Shown in pieces: positions 1-8,245 of a stretch of DNA of 64,000 nt. The stretch spans positions 1 through 64,000 of the forward strand of contig NZ_JACIDX010000005.1 of the NCBI RefSeq assembly GCF_014196525.1, in the 5' to 3' direction. The notes beneath the pieces are model-generated. The model was given only the letters and a program-made list of their open reading frames with translations, was not told the DNA's origin and searched no databases. The position numbers and the translations under genes are program-made. Positions within the stretch are counted from its first letter, which is position 1. Every line of letters begins with the position of its first letter. This stretch comes from Novosphingobium sediminicola (GTDB lineage: Bacteria; Pseudomonadota; Alphaproteobacteria; Sphingomonadales; Sphingomonadaceae).

Positions 1-289
1 TGTCGTTAACGAGGCCTTCGCGGAAGAAAAGCTGACCTTGCAGCTCTTGCCACTTATCCCATTCGGCGCGGTCCTCAAGCTTGAGCGCCGGATCAACGCA
101 AATGCCGGTCAGGCGCATGCCGGTCTCGCTCAAGGCTCCGGCAATGGCGTCCACTGGCTTGTCGCGCCACAGGTGGAATTCGGCCATTGCAAAACCAGCC
201 GCCTTGGCAGCATGCAGGCGAGCATCCAACTCGCCCGCATCGGCAAACTGCCATTCGATGCAGGAGGAAAGTTGATAGGGGGCTGTCAT
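1..289 (-). CDS. Sugar isomerase, TIM-barrel (hydroxypyruvate isomerase-like), partial
   Basis: The reading frame starts with ATG at 289 and runs off the left edge, so only the first 96 residues are visible. They begin MTAPYQLSSCIEWQFADAG and continue with an AAKAAGF...EFHLWRDKPVDAI stretch, the pattern of xylose-isomerase-type TIM barrels (AP endonuclease family 2, e.g. hydroxypyruvate isomerase) in their first two beta-alpha units. A GGAGAG ribosome-binding site lies just upstream of the ATG. The next gene upstream on the same strand is a damaged TIM-barrel relative, suggesting a former sugar or polyol catabolic pair. Exact substrate unknown. Confidence 0.7.
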   Translation of the reverse strand, partial: MTAPYQLSSCIEWQFADAGELDARLHAAKAAGFAMAEFHLWRDKPVDAIAGALSETGMRLTGICVDPALKLEDRAEWDKWQELQGQLFFREGLVND

Positions 290-383
290 GGTTCTCTCCG
301 ATAATTCCCAAAAGGCCGGGGGATTGCCATCCAGCACCCGGCAGAGTGTCGCCGCCTTGATGGCGGCTTACCCAGTCAATGGC

Positions 384-1083
384 TCAGGCCAACTCTGCTT
401 GCCTGAGCCGGTTTTTGACAAACCAGCCGTTGAGCATGGAGCTGGTCGCCGGAACTGGGCTTTGTTCACTTTCAACCACGATCCATCCGGCAAAGGCCTG
501 CGCGACCAGCGCGGCATGGCAGGCGGCAATATCGACGATGCCGTCCTCGTCCTCCAACTCGGTGTACCAGCGGGCAATCTTGCGCGCGCCGCCACCGGCC
601 AGCATGAACTTGTCAGGAAACGGCAGTTTGTATTCGTCGAGAGTGTCGCGCTCGAGCGCGTTCTTGAGCTGGACATGGAGCAGCCGCGCACCAAAGCGGC
701 CAATCATGGCCACCGGATCAAGCCCCATGATCGCCGCGTCCGCCGTGTCGAGCGATAGGCCAATTGTGGCCGGATCGCACAGGTCCAGCAGCAGCGCGAT
801 TGTGGATGGTCATGCCGGGGCTGGCCTGAGGCTGGCACCAAAAGAGATCGACGATTTTCTCGATCCCGCGTTCGGCAAGGAAAGCCTTGTAGGCTGGCAG
901 CCCGCCAAACATCGCCGAGACCGCGCCCAGGTTCCACGCGAACATGCCCACGCCGCGCAGGCCAACCGCCGAGATCTGCTTGATAAAGCGGTCCATTTCC
1001 ACGCGTGAGGCAAACTGGTTGACCGGCCCCTTGGGCGAGTCGGTTCGCCAATGGTCGGCATATTGCCATTTGATTTTGCTCAC
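384..1083 (-). pseudogene. TIM-barrel sugar isomerase/epimerase, frameshifted and shortened
   Basis: The first 85 or so residues (start MSKIKWQYADHWRTDSP at 1083) look like the N-terminus of a xylose-isomerase-like TIM barrel. Near 800 the frame changes: a reading containing LLLDLCDPATIGLSLDTAD continues in another frame through VAMIGRFGARLLHVQLKN to a stop at 384. One base must be removed (or two added) around AATCGCGCTG on the minus strand to join them. Even when joined, the product is about 230 residues, with the middle of the barrel (the usual metal-ligand strands between FWC and LDLCDP) apparently missing. Family members are usually about 300 residues or more, so an internal deletion plus frameshift is the simplest reading. 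A sequencing indel could explain the frameshift but not the missing middle. Confidence 0.65.
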
Positions 1084-1133
1084 TTTCCTCTCCGCTTCGG
1101 CATTGCGCTGATCTTGTGTTGCTCGACTCGCTT

Positions 1134-1156
1134 TATAGAACTAGATTTTAGTTATA
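1134..1156. promoter_or_regulatory. Imperfect inverted repeat in the divergent region (possible operator)
   Basis: TATAGAACTA and TAGTTATA form an inverted repeat with one bulged base around a short spacer. It sits in the AT-rich interval between the divergent TIM-barrel remnant (start 1083) and the TetR gene (start 1337), where a TetR-family operator would be expected. The assignment rests on position and symmetry only. Confidence 0.3.
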
Positions 1157-1336
1157 CAATGGGAACGTTGACGTCGGCAGGCGTGATGTGATTGTGACGG
1201 CCGCGCGGGCCATGCTGGCCTTTATCCATTCTCTTACGTGCCGAACGGCCATGGCATGGACAGATGCCCGGCGTTGGCTCAAATGGAATGGTGTGATCCG
1301 CGCAGTCTTGAAAGCGCGGCATCAAGGTGAGTGGGA

Positions 1337-2008
1337 ATGGCAAGGGTAGTTAAATCAGAAGAGAGCAGCGCAAAAGCCGATGATGGCGTGCAAAAATCGC
1401 GCAAGCCATCCCAGCCGCGAAGCCGAGCCTCACTTGATCGGATGCTGGCCATGGCGCGCGAGTTGATGGTGGAAAGGCAGAGCGAGGATTTTACCCTGCA
1501 GGAAGTCAGTTTTCTGGGGAAAGTCTCTATCGGCTCGATCTATTTCCGCTTTCAGAACAAGGATGATCTGGTCCGCGCCGTGATCGGACAAGATCTGGCG
1601 CAAATGGCTGCCGATGAGGTTGAGGCGATCGCCTCCACGCTCAAGGCAGCCAGCGGGGTTGAGGATTTCATTCTGGCTTATGTCCGTGCGCAGGCCGAGA
1701 TCGTGAAGGGCCACGCTCTGATGCTCCGCCTTGCCATGCGCAAGGCGGCGGCTGATCAGGCAATGTCAGACGCCGGAGAGCAACAGGAAATGGCGGCGGC
1801 CAAGCGCTTTGCGAACGCACTTGCGCATTACCGCGATCAGGTTCCGCCCAATGTCGAGATGCGCGCGCAGGTTGTATTCCACGTGCTGTTCGCAACCTTT
1901 GCTCGGCACATCAGCCAGGATTCGCAATCTTCCTCGTTACAAAGGATAGAATGGGAGGCTTTGATTGATGAAATTAGCAAGATGATTATACGATATATTC
2001 TGGCATAA
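1337..2008 (+). CDS. TetR/AcrR family transcriptional regulator
   Basis: This is a 223-residue protein with the TetR layout. After a charged, disordered leader (about residues 1-30) comes an N-terminal helix-turn-helix, with MLAMARELMVERQSEDFTLQEV followed by the recognition-helix region VSIGSIYFRFQNKDDLVRAV. The helical C-terminal ligand domain follows. I take ATG 1337 rather than the upstream in-frame GTG at 1331, because AAGGTGAG lies at a good distance before the ATG. The gene diverges from the broken TIM-barrel gene, and an inverted repeat lies between them, so local autoregulation and control of the sugar locus are plausible. The ligand cannot be inferred. The next gene on the right is debris. 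Confidence 0.85.
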   Translation: MARVVKSEESSAKADDGVQKSRKPSQPRSRASLDRMLAMARELMVERQSEDFTLQEVSFLGKVSIGSIYFRFQNKDDLVRAVIGQDLAQMAADEVEAIASTLKAASGVEDFILAYVRAQAEIVKGHALMLRLAMRKAAADQAMSDAGEQQEMAAAKRFANALAHYRDQVPPNVEMRAQVVFHVLFATFARHISQDSQSSSLQRIEWEALIDEISKMIIRYILA

Positions 2009-2173
2009 TTGGCCTTTTGGAAATCGTTGAGAAATAATTTTTACTTAAATCGAAAATTTCGTTCTATAATTTTTCACGCTTTCCATCGCAAAGCCGAGAC
2101 TAGGGGCAACTGTCGTCAGCATGGCGCGGCGTTTTAACGCTTTTGCGCAACAGCGCCAGCAAGACGAGCGCCT

Positions 2174-2380
2174 TTAGTCGACCAGGGCTGCCTTCACGGC
2201 CTGCACCAGCACGCGACGGTCCACCGCCTGCGCGGACAGGTCGGAGGGCTCATAAGGCTTGAGCATCGGCTTGGATCGCTGCATCGCATAGCCATAAATC
2301 ACTGACCAGAAGGCCATCACCCGCACCGAAATTTCGACCATTGTATCAGCAGGCGTGACGGCCTGCATCACATTCAGCAA
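2174..2380 (-). pseudogene. TetR-family regulator, C-terminal fragment
   Basis: The 60-odd codons here encode VEISVRVMAFWSVIYGYA...KPYEPSDLSAQAVDRRVLVQAV, which resembles the C-terminal ligand-binding end of a TetR-type regulator. No DNA-binding domain is present: upstream, at about 2385, the sequence switches abruptly to MFS-transporter remnants on the other strand. It is best read as the surviving tail of a regulator cut off by a recombination or deletion junction. The similarity is judged by eye from composition and order of motifs. Confidence 0.5.
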
Positions 2381-2391
2381 CGTGCGAGGTA

Positions 2392-2990
2392 GCGATCCTG
2401 ACGATCACCAACACGCTGATTGCCAATTATTATCCCGAAGCAGGCCGCCGCAACTGGCTGATGGCACAGGCCGCCTTTGGCCCGATTTTCGACGTATCGG
2501 TGCTGATAGGATCGGGCCAGTTGGCCGCGCTCGACTGACACCTGCCGTTCCTGATCTATGCCATAGCGCTGCCGATTGCCGGAGCCATGGCGGTCTGGCT
2601 GTTCGAACCAGCGCACGCATGGGTCAGCAGCAACGCCAGCGGCGAAGCCTTCCCCACATGCCACTTCGCGGCTTGCGGCGGTGTGGCGCTGTTCGGAGCC
2701 TCGCTCTATTACGCTTATATCGTCCAGATCGGGTCGGCCTTTGAAGGCATCGGCCTGCACGCGGCGGATAAGGTCGATATGCTGGTCAGCCTTGCCAATA
2801 TCGGTGTGTTTCTGGGTGGGCAGGCGTTCAAACCTTTGTCCATCCGGCGCGGCGAGGCAGATTGCCGCGTTCCTCGGCTTCATGGGCCCGGACGCGCCAT
2901 GGGATCTGGAGCGCCTGCTTCTTCCTCGGCCAGTTCACCAGCCCGCTGGCGATCTCACTCATGCGGCTGAGGGAGCCACCATCGGCGGCG
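2392..2990 (+). pseudogene. MFS transporter remnant
   Basis: From 2392 one frame reads AILTITNTLIANYYPEAGRR then NWLMAQAAFGPIFDVSVLIGSG, typical of a sphingomonad MFS permease. An in-frame TGA at 2536-2538 (LAALD-stop-HLPFLIYAIALPIAG) interrupts it. The same frame continues through LFGASLYYAYIVQIG to FKPLS near 2840, then the homology jumps frame to AAFLGFMG and again to WSACFFLGQFTSPLAISLM. The N-terminal helices are missing, and one stop plus at least two frameshifts are present, so the gene is dead. The left break coincides with the TetR fragment at 2380, marking a deletion or recombination junction. Confidence 0.75.
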
Positions 2991-3029
2991 CTGCTGGAAC
3001 CAACCCCGCAGAGCTGGCCGCAAAACCGT

Positions 3030-3248
3030 TTACGGAAAGGGCCTGCCATGATCGCGCAAGCGCGAGGATAGCTCGCGCTCCTGACTTTCGCGGCGATTGG
3101 CCTCAATCTTGGCCACACGCTCTGCCATTGCCTGCCATGCCGCTGCCGAATGCAAATGGCGTTCGCGGACATTGGCCAGAATGCTTGCTTCGGCATGGTG
3201 CAGGCTTTCTTCAGCGCAATGCTGGTAATATTCGCTCGTGTTGGCCAT
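3030..3248 (-). CDS. Small conserved hypothetical protein
   Basis: This 72-residue soluble protein begins MANTSEYYQHCAEESLHHAE and continues with a charged helical region (NVRERHLHSAAAWQAMAERVAKIEANRRESQ). A GGGAAGGGA ribosome-binding site 6 bases before ATG 3248 supports this start over a longer upstream one. Composition predicts an all-helical, possibly coiled-coil product with no membrane segment or signal peptide. I recognise the pattern as a small protein common in sphingomonads but know no function. It lies alone between the MFS remnant and the cold-shock gene. Confidence 0.65.
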   Translation of the reverse strand: MANTSEYYQHCAEESLHHAEASILANVRERHLHSAAAWQAMAERVAKIEANRRESQERELSSRLRDHGRPFP

Positions 3249-3662
3249 GGCGATCCCTTCCCGGTGGGATGAGCTGTTGATCAATCCACCATATCGGCCA
3301 CCAATCGCTGCATTTCGGCGACAGTGAGAACACCCGATGGCAGCGGATGGGAAAAAGAAGGGTGAACCGAAGAGAATTTCAGAGAAGCGATAAATTTCAA
3401 AATAATATGCATAGGGATTGTCAAAAACTCAGGTAAAACTGCAGCCCTCATGGCCGCGTAAGGATGGGTTAAATGGAAATAGGCAGCAGCCCTTCCCGGC
3501 CAAAGGCGCGCAAGGGGACATTATAGGCTGCATTTCCCGTGCCCGGCCGCGATCACGCAAAGCGGATCAAGCGGGCCAGACACGGGCCGCCGCGTTGAAA
3601 GGAAACCCTTCATCGCGACGGACAGTTCCCGGTGCCCCTGCGGACACCGGCGAACGCTTGAA
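3249..3662. other. Intergenic region without a recognisable gene
   Basis: These 414 bases lie downstream of the cold-shock gene and upstream of the 72-residue protein on the minus strand. The part near 3370-3420 is AT-rich and could hold the promoter of the small gene. Short open frames here have no ribosome-binding site and no coding-like composition. I see no repeat or RNA structure. Confidence 0.4.
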
Positions 3663-3869
3663 TCAGGCAGAAACCAGATTGACCGCAGACTGCTTGCCGC
3701 GACGGTCGGTTTCGACCTCATAGCTGAGACGCTGATCCTTGTTCAGCGTGGTCATTCCGGCCTGCTGAACTGCGCTGATGTGGACAAAGCTGTCATTGCC
3801 GCCTTCTTCGGGCGCAATGAAGCCATAGCCTTTGTCAGTATTGAAGAACTTAACGGTGCCGATGGGCAT
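3663..3869 (-). CDS. cspA: Cold-shock protein, CspA family
   Basis: A 68-residue single cold-shock domain. The RNP1 motif KGYGFIAPE and the RNP2 motif SFVHISAV are intact, and the start MPIGTVKFFNTDKG is canonical. Such proteins bind single-stranded nucleic acid and melt mRNA structure in the cytoplasm. AAAAGGAAA precedes the ATG at a normal distance. The long upstream interval (3870-4207) contains small hairpins on the transcript strand, consistent with the long structured leaders of many csp mRNAs, although temperature control is not shown by sequence alone. It stands as a single gene. Confidence 0.95.
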   Translation of the reverse strand: MPIGTVKFFNTDKGYGFIAPEEGGNDSFVHISAVQQAGMTTLNKDQRLSYEVETDRRGKQSAVNLVSA

Positions 3870-4207
3870 GGGTGTTTCCTTTTCACGAAAACAAGAGAAT
3901 CCATCCGCAAAAGCGCGGATAGAGCTGGCAGCATGTGAAAGGAAGGATAACCGAACGAATCGGAGTCAAATTCCGTCGCAGGCGACGTTAGCGGATATTC
4001 CTATAGGGCAGCCCTGTATGAAAGTCAATTTAAGCGATCCAAAATCGGACGGGTCGATTATCGTGGCAACTTGGCCCCATTTCGCCTAGCAGCCCCGTAC
4101 GCCCATTCGGCGGGCATTCGCATCCCACCACAAGGCCCCAACCCGGCAAGTTTCGCGACGCATCGTGGATCGACCCGCGTCTTTGCCGGAGTTTTCATCC
4201 CATTTCC
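3870..4207 (-). promoter_or_regulatory. Cold-shock gene upstream region with leader hairpins
   Basis: This 338-base stretch separates the divergent csp and UPF0178 genes. Near the csp start the minus-strand transcript would form ATCCGC/GCGGAT with a 6-base loop (3903-3920), GTCGC-type pairing at 3975-3986, and an AGGGC/GCCCT palindrome near 4005-4015. These could be elements of a cold-shock 5' leader. No further gene is visible. Confidence 0.35.
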
Positions 4208-4708
4208 GTGCCTGATCCCAGCTCCGCCGCCGTATCATCCCCCAACCGCCATGTGTTTGTCGACGCCGATGCCTGCCCGGTAAAGGAGGAGATCTACAAG
4301 GTCGCCTTGCGCCATAAGGTGCCGGTCACCATCGTCAGCAATCGCCCGATCCGCGTACCGGATCACCCGCTGGTGCGCCGCGTGGTCGTCAGCGATTCCT
4401 TCGACGCCGCCGATGACTGGATAGCGCAGGCCAGCGCGCCGGGCTGCGTGGTGATCACCGCCGACATCCTGCTGGCAGACCGCGCGATCAAGGCGGGCGC
4501 CATGGTTCTGGCGCCAACGGGCAAGCCCTTTACCGCCAGCTCAATCGGCGGGGCGATAGCCACGCGCGCGATCATGGCCGATCTGCGCGCCGGGGCCATG
4601 GGCGATGCCATCGGCGGGCCGCCGCCTTTTTCAAAGGCTGACCGGTCGCGCTTCCTTTCCGCATTGGATGAGGTGCTGACCCGCCTCGGACGCGAGGCGC
4701 CGCGATGA
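4208..4708 (+). CDS. UPF0178 (YaiI/YqxD) family protein
   Basis: The family signature VDADACPVK lies near the N-terminus (about residues 17-25). It is followed by VTIVSNRPIRVP and the conserved VITADILLADRAIKAGA, a PIN-like nuclease fold pattern. The 166-residue length is slightly above the usual ~150, because the GTG at 4208 adds about 15 residues before the conserved core; no better downstream start is visible. Function is unknown in the family. The stop codon overlaps the ATG of the next gene (ATGA at 4705-4708), so the two are translationally coupled. Confidence 0.85.
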   Translation: MPDPSSAAVSSPNRHVFVDADACPVKEEIYKVALRHKVPVTIVSNRPIRVPDHPLVRRVVVSDSFDAADDWIAQASAPGCVVITADILLADRAIKAGAMVLAPTGKPFTASSIGGAIATRAIMADLRAGAMGDAIGGPPPFSKADRSRFLSALDEVLTRLGREAPR

Positions 4709-5400
4709 TGAGAGAATATGACCTTGTTGACCGCGCGCAGGTGCCCGGCGGCGTCGAGTTGCAATTGCTGCGCAGCGGCGAGGATTTCGCCATCGTGTTT
4801 GGCCAGAACGAGTTGATGAGCAGCGATATGTTCGCCTCGGAACAGGCGCTGGCCACTCTGACCTGCGAAAGAATCGCCGCGCAGGACGCACCTCAGGTGT
4901 TGATCGGGGGCTACGGCATGGGCTTCACGCTGCGCGCCGCGCTGGCGGCGCTGGGCAAGGATGCCAGCGTGATCGTGGCCGAACTGGTGCCGCAAATTCT
5001 GGTCTGGGCGCGCGGGCCTATGCATCGCCTGACCGATGGCTGCCTTGACGATGCGCGGGTGACGCTGGTGATCGATGATGTCGGCCTGCTGATCCATTCT
5101 GCGGCAAGCGGTTATGACGCCATCCTCCTGGACGTGGACAATGGCCCGGAAGGTCTGACCCGCCGCCGCAACGACATTCTCTATTCCCCCGCCGGATTGC
5201 AGGCGAGCCGCAAGGCGCTGCGTTCCGGCGGCGTGCTCGCGGTATGGTCAGCCGATGGCGACGGGGATTTCACCCAGCGGCTGGAGCAGGCCGGGTTCGA
5301 TGTCAGCGAGGTCAAGGTCAACGCCTTTCCCGCCGACACCGATCAGGCCAGCGATGGGCCATGCGTGAACCACCATATCTGGTTTGCCCGCAAGCGCTGA
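4705..5400 (+). CDS. Spermidine synthase-like methyltransferase-fold protein
   Basis: This 231-residue protein has the SpeE-like order: N-terminal strands (VELQLLRSGEDFAIVFGQNELMSS), then a nucleotide-binding glycine loop VLIGGYGMGFTLRAAL (about residues 65-80), the acidic VIVAELVPQILVWARG, and the DAILLDVDNGPEGL segment. Such proteins resemble polyamine synthases but are often annotated only as spermidine synthase-like. The classical aminopropyltransferase active-site set is not clearly complete, so I do not assign a reaction. It overlaps the UPF0178 gene by 4 bases. A perfect 13-bp inverted repeat follows its stop. Confidence 0.75.
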   Translation: MMREYDLVDRAQVPGGVELQLLRSGEDFAIVFGQNELMSSDMFASEQALATLTCERIAAQDAPQVLIGGYGMGFTLRAALAALGKDASVIVAELVPQILVWARGPMHRLTDGCLDDARVTLVIDDVGLLIHSAASGYDAILLDVDNGPEGLTRRRNDILYSPAGLQASRKALRSGGVLAVWSADGDGDFTQRLEQAGFDVSEVKVNAFPADTDQASDGPCVNHHIWFARKR

Positions 5401-5405
5401 TATCC

Positions 5406-5443
5406 ATGGCCCGGTCGGTAGGTCCATCCGCCGACCGGGCCAT
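5406..5443. terminator. Inverted repeat between convergent genes
   Basis: ATGGCCCGGTCGG (5406-5418) and its perfect complement (5431-5443) flank a 12-base loop, between the convergent SpeE-like gene and the small gene ending at 5464. No long T-run follows on either strand, so it may act as a weak bidirectional terminator or an mRNA-end stabiliser. Confidence 0.6.
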
Positions 5444-5463
5444 GTTACGAATGCTTTGCTGCG

Positions 5464-5685
5464 TCAGTATCGGCGGGCGTGATAGAAGGGAAAGCGCTTC
5501 ACCATTCCCTCGATAAGATGCCCTTTCGATCGGAGGCGCATCTCATCGGCCCCTTCGCTGGTCACACAGACAAGATGGGTGCCGCCCGCAGGCAGGGTTT
5601 CGATATCGCTGATCCGAACGCCGGCCTGTTCACACATGGCCGCGACCTGCGCTTCGGGCAGGGCGATGTTCATCGCGCGGCTCAT
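5464..5685 (-). CDS. Small conserved hypothetical protein
   Basis: A 73-residue protein, MSRAMNIALPEAQVAAMCEQ, then VRISDIETLPAGGTHLVCVTSEGADEM and a basic end KRFPFYHARRY. The start at 5685 overlaps the stop of the upstream small gene (5682-5685, ATGA), arguing that the two form a coupled pair. No signal peptide or membrane segment is visible. The family looks conserved in sphingomonads as far as I recall, but no function is known to me. Confidence 0.65.
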   Translation of the reverse strand: MSRAMNIALPEAQVAAMCEQAGVRISDIETLPAGGTHLVCVTSEGADEMRLRSKGHLIEGMVKRFPFYHARRY

Positions 5686-5867
5686 TGGCCGCACTCCGCC
5701 TGCCAGGACCGTGCAGCCCAAGCCCCCAGATCCTCCTGAAAGGCCATGATGCTGCGGGCGACACCTGCCGCCTTTGCTTCATATTTCAGGCCGGTGCCCT
5801 CGTCGGAGGCGGAATTTGCCTGCATCAGCAAGAGCTGATGTCGAAAATAAAGCTGGTTGAGATCCAT
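5682..5867 (-). CDS. Small conserved hypothetical protein
   Basis: A 61-residue protein beginning MDLNQLYFRHQLLLMQANSA, followed by a helical GLKYEAKAAGVARSIMAFQEDLGAWAARSW. The start at 5867 has AAGGGAG 8 bases upstream on the minus strand. The gene is the first of a two-gene unit, overlapping the next gene by 4 bases. Composition suggests a soluble helical protein. Function unknown. Confidence 0.65.
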   Translation of the reverse strand: MDLNQLYFRHQLLLMQANSASDEGTGLKYEAKAAGVARSIMAFQEDLGAWAARSWQAECGQ

Positions 5868-6187
5868 GATAAGACTCCCTTGCGTAAGCGGGAGCACATT
5901 TGTCTCTCAGTCGCGGATGCCTACGAGAGAAGTTCCGCAATGCCTGTTATATAGCTGTTATCCAGAAAAATGTAAGATAAAATCTGAATGCAATGATTGA
6001 AAATGATGCAATTTATTACAGATATCCTTTGCGATCAGAGGAGAAAAATTTGCGATCATCTGCCTAAAATTAAAAATGCCATCTGGTTCACGCCATGGTA
6101 TATTGGTCCATCACGCGATTTCCGGCCGCAAGCTCCCCTGTGACAGAGAGACATATGTGCTCCCGCTTGCCATGCAGGAGGACCACG
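5868..6187. other. AT-rich divergent intergenic region
   Basis: About 320 bases separate the small-gene pair on the minus strand from the small gene starting at 6188. The interval 5940-6070 is markedly AT-rich compared with the rest of the window and is the likely site of divergent promoters. I see no open frame with a ribosome-binding site and no clear operator. Confidence 0.4.
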
Positions 6188-6556
6188 ATGTCCAACCTCT
6201 CCGATCATGCCCTTTCCGGTCTGCGATGCCGCTTTGGCGTTCAGGAAGCCCACATCTATATGGATCTGAGCGACGGCCATGCCGATCTGCGCGGCACACC
6301 GCCGTGGCGTTCCATTCCCCTGTGGGTTTCCAATGATCGCGCAGAGGCCTATTTTGAAATTTATCAGGCCGTACCCTCGCCCGGAGTTTCCGCAACCGTC
6401 GAAGGCGAGCAATGGCAATGGCGCCTGTGCGAGCCGGGCGGCCATGTTCGCGCATCAGGCGGCCCCTATGACAAGGCTGAGGAATGCGTGGACGCCGTCA
6501 AGGCTCTGCGCCAATCAGCCGGTACAGCCAGGATCAGGCACCTGCAAACGGAGTGA
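6188..6556 (+). CDS. DUF1508/YegP-like small protein
   Basis: A 122-residue protein. ATG 6188 is chosen because AGGAGG lies 7 bases upstream; longer in-frame starts lack one. The C-terminal half reads FEIYQAV then QWQWRLCEPGGHVRASGGPYDKAEEC, the W-x-W-x-L...G-x-x-Y-x-x-K-x-x-C pattern of the YegP/DUF1508 fold, which is usually present as tandem ~55-residue units; here I see one clear unit. Role unknown; the family is linked to stress or DNA-related functions only loosely. It is monocistronic, with a GACGTT-C-AACGTC palindrome (6672-6684) in the following spacer. Confidence 0.6.
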   Translation: MSNLSDHALSGLRCRFGVQEAHIYMDLSDGHADLRGTPPWRSIPLWVSNDRAEAYFEIYQAVPSPGVSATVEGEQWQWRLCEPGGHVRASGGPYDKAEECVDAVKALRQSAGTARIRHLQTE

Positions 6557-6773
6557 TCGCCCCAATACCCCCCATCCACGGCCCCGGTTGACCGTATTAC
6601 CTCAACATCGGTTTATCTGGTCGCGCGCCACTCTGGCATGACCGCCCGCCCCCGATCACCCTCGAGGGAAGGACGTTCAACGTCAGGGAGCGCGTGATTG
6701 CCAGCTGTACGTTCGATGACCATCAGTCCCCGGCCCTCGCCCTGCGTCTTTTAAAAGAGCTGCTCGTTCAATT

Positions 6774-7916
6774 TCACGCCGATTTCCATCGCATCGCCCC
6801 GGTCAAACGATACAGAAAATTGCGTATCACAGGGGTCTGCTTTTCAAACAATTGGCCAAAGATCCAGCCGACAAGCACCATCAGACCTACAGTGCCAACG
6901 TAAAGCACATAGGAAATTGTCTGATCGGCGGGATGATCGGTGCCCAGAACGCTCCCTACCGCCTGAGCCGCAGGCATATGGACAAGGTAGAGCGAATAGG
7001 AAAAACCCGCAAAATAATGGGCGAAACGTGGAGCCGGTTTGCTCCATTGCGCCGGGTCCGTACATAGCAATGCGGTAAAGCACAGCGTTATAAGCACATC
7101 CTTCATGGCATGTGTTTCAAACAGCGATGTGCGCGTTAATGCCAATACGACAACCAGCGCGATCGCCGGAAACAGCGGGCGTATCCGCAAAGTGACAAAC
7201 CAGGGCAACAAACCCGCCGACCACAGCAGCAAACCAAAAAACGGTGTTTCGTGGTCCAGCCGCAATCCCAGCACGCCCAAGCCCAAAGCGGCGATCAACG
7301 TTATGATGACGCTGATCCGAAATTGCCCGACCCATAACAGCATGAATGCCGGGGCGATCACATAGAACCAGGCTTCGCTCGACAGGCTCCACAGGGGATG
7401 GTTGTTGCAAAGCGGCGCGACGAAGCCAAGGTTTTGTAAAAAGACCAGATTGCCGAGCAATGTTGCCCCATTGTCGGGCGCCTGACAGGCCAGTCCATAT
7501 CCAGCAAATTGAAGTGCGGCTGCCCAGACAACCGCAGGGACCAGAACCACACCGAGGCGTGAGACCCGATCCAGAGCATAATTCCGGGTGTGGAAGCGCC
7601 CCTCCTGTACCTTGCGCAGCAAGGAACCGCCAACCAGCAGGCCGGATATCACAAAGAACAGAACAACCGCCTGCAATCCAAACCTTGTTAAAAAGAAGAA
7701 TGCCTTTTCGGCCAAGGTGAAATGCGGATGCAGCCCGCGAGATTCGAAATTGGGGAAAATAATCCAGCGAACATGATCGCAAACCACGGCAAACGCCGCA
7801 ATCCAGCGAAAATGATCGAGCCAAACCGAAAGACCGCTATCGAGTAAATGAGGTTTATAGCCCCAGTGAACAATGCTTTCGCCTGCCTGATTGGTCATAG
7901 ACCCCGTCCAGTGCAT
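6774..7916 (-). CDS. Acyltransferase 3 family membrane protein
   Basis: About 380 residues with roughly ten hydrophobic segments. The N-terminal hallmark LDHFRWIAAFAVVCDHVRW (about residues 33-50) carries the R...H pair typical of acyltransferase-3 enzymes. FFVISGLLVGGSLL and a PLWSLSSEAWFYV motif follow, both characteristic of the family. These inner-membrane enzymes transfer acetyl or other acyl groups to surface sugars or lipids; the target here is unknown, as no polysaccharide locus is adjacent. The start could be 7916 or an ATG 18 bases downstream that has GGGG before it. It is a single gene. Confidence 0.85.
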   Translation of the reverse strand: MHWTGSMTNQAGESIVHWGYKPHLLDSGLSVWLDHFRWIAAFAVVCDHVRWIIFPNFESRGLHPHFTLAEKAFFFLTRFGLQAVVLFFVISGLLVGGSLLRKVQEGRFHTRNYALDRVSRLGVVLVPAVVWAAALQFAGYGLACQAPDNGATLLGNLVFLQNLGFVAPLCNNHPLWSLSSEAWFYVIAPAFMLLWVGQFRISVIITLIAALGLGVLGLRLDHETPFFGLLLWSAGLLPWFVTLRIRPLFPAIALVVVLALTRTSLFETHAMKDVLITLCFTALLCTDPAQWSKPAPRFAHYFAGFSYSLYLVHMPAAQAVGSVLGTDHPADQTISYVLYVGTVGLMVLVGWIFGQLFEKQTPVIRNFLYRLTGAMRWKSA

Positions 7917-8245
7917 GACGGCGATGGATCAAGTGCCATCACCGCTTCTGTCGAGCTATTCCCCTCCGCGGGCTTGAAATATCAGCGAGTTGGCCATCGC
8001 ATTGATGGCAGCGGAAGCAGATCGGCATCGACGGATCAAAGGGGTATATGGTCCATGTGGCTCTGCATAGGTATTTCAAACATTTAATCGTTATAAGTAC
8101 AAAGAATTGGAATGTCGGTCCAACATTCTCCTGCCGGTGGCGCGATACCACCGCGGCATGAATGAGCAGGCAAAGTGCCAATTATAGCTCTGTTCTAAAA
8201 TACTATTTTTGGATTCAAGCGCCGACACCAAATGCCACCGGGCCA
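7917..8245. other. Intergenic region with two hairpins
   Basis: This 329-base spacer lies between the acyltransferase start and the end of the GGDEF-EAL gene. It contains GAATGT/ACATTC (8110-8128), overlapping an alternative TTGGA/TCCAA stem, and CGGTGG/CCACCG (8135-8153). Without T-runs these are weak terminator candidates for the minus-strand diguanylate cyclase gene. The stretch 8160-8220 is AT-rich. No gene is visible. Confidence 0.4.

Noticed and set aside
3418..3723. Plus-strand 101-codon frame before the cold-shock gene
   Set aside because: No ribosome-binding site, proline/arginine-rich random composition, and it overlaps the cspA coding region.
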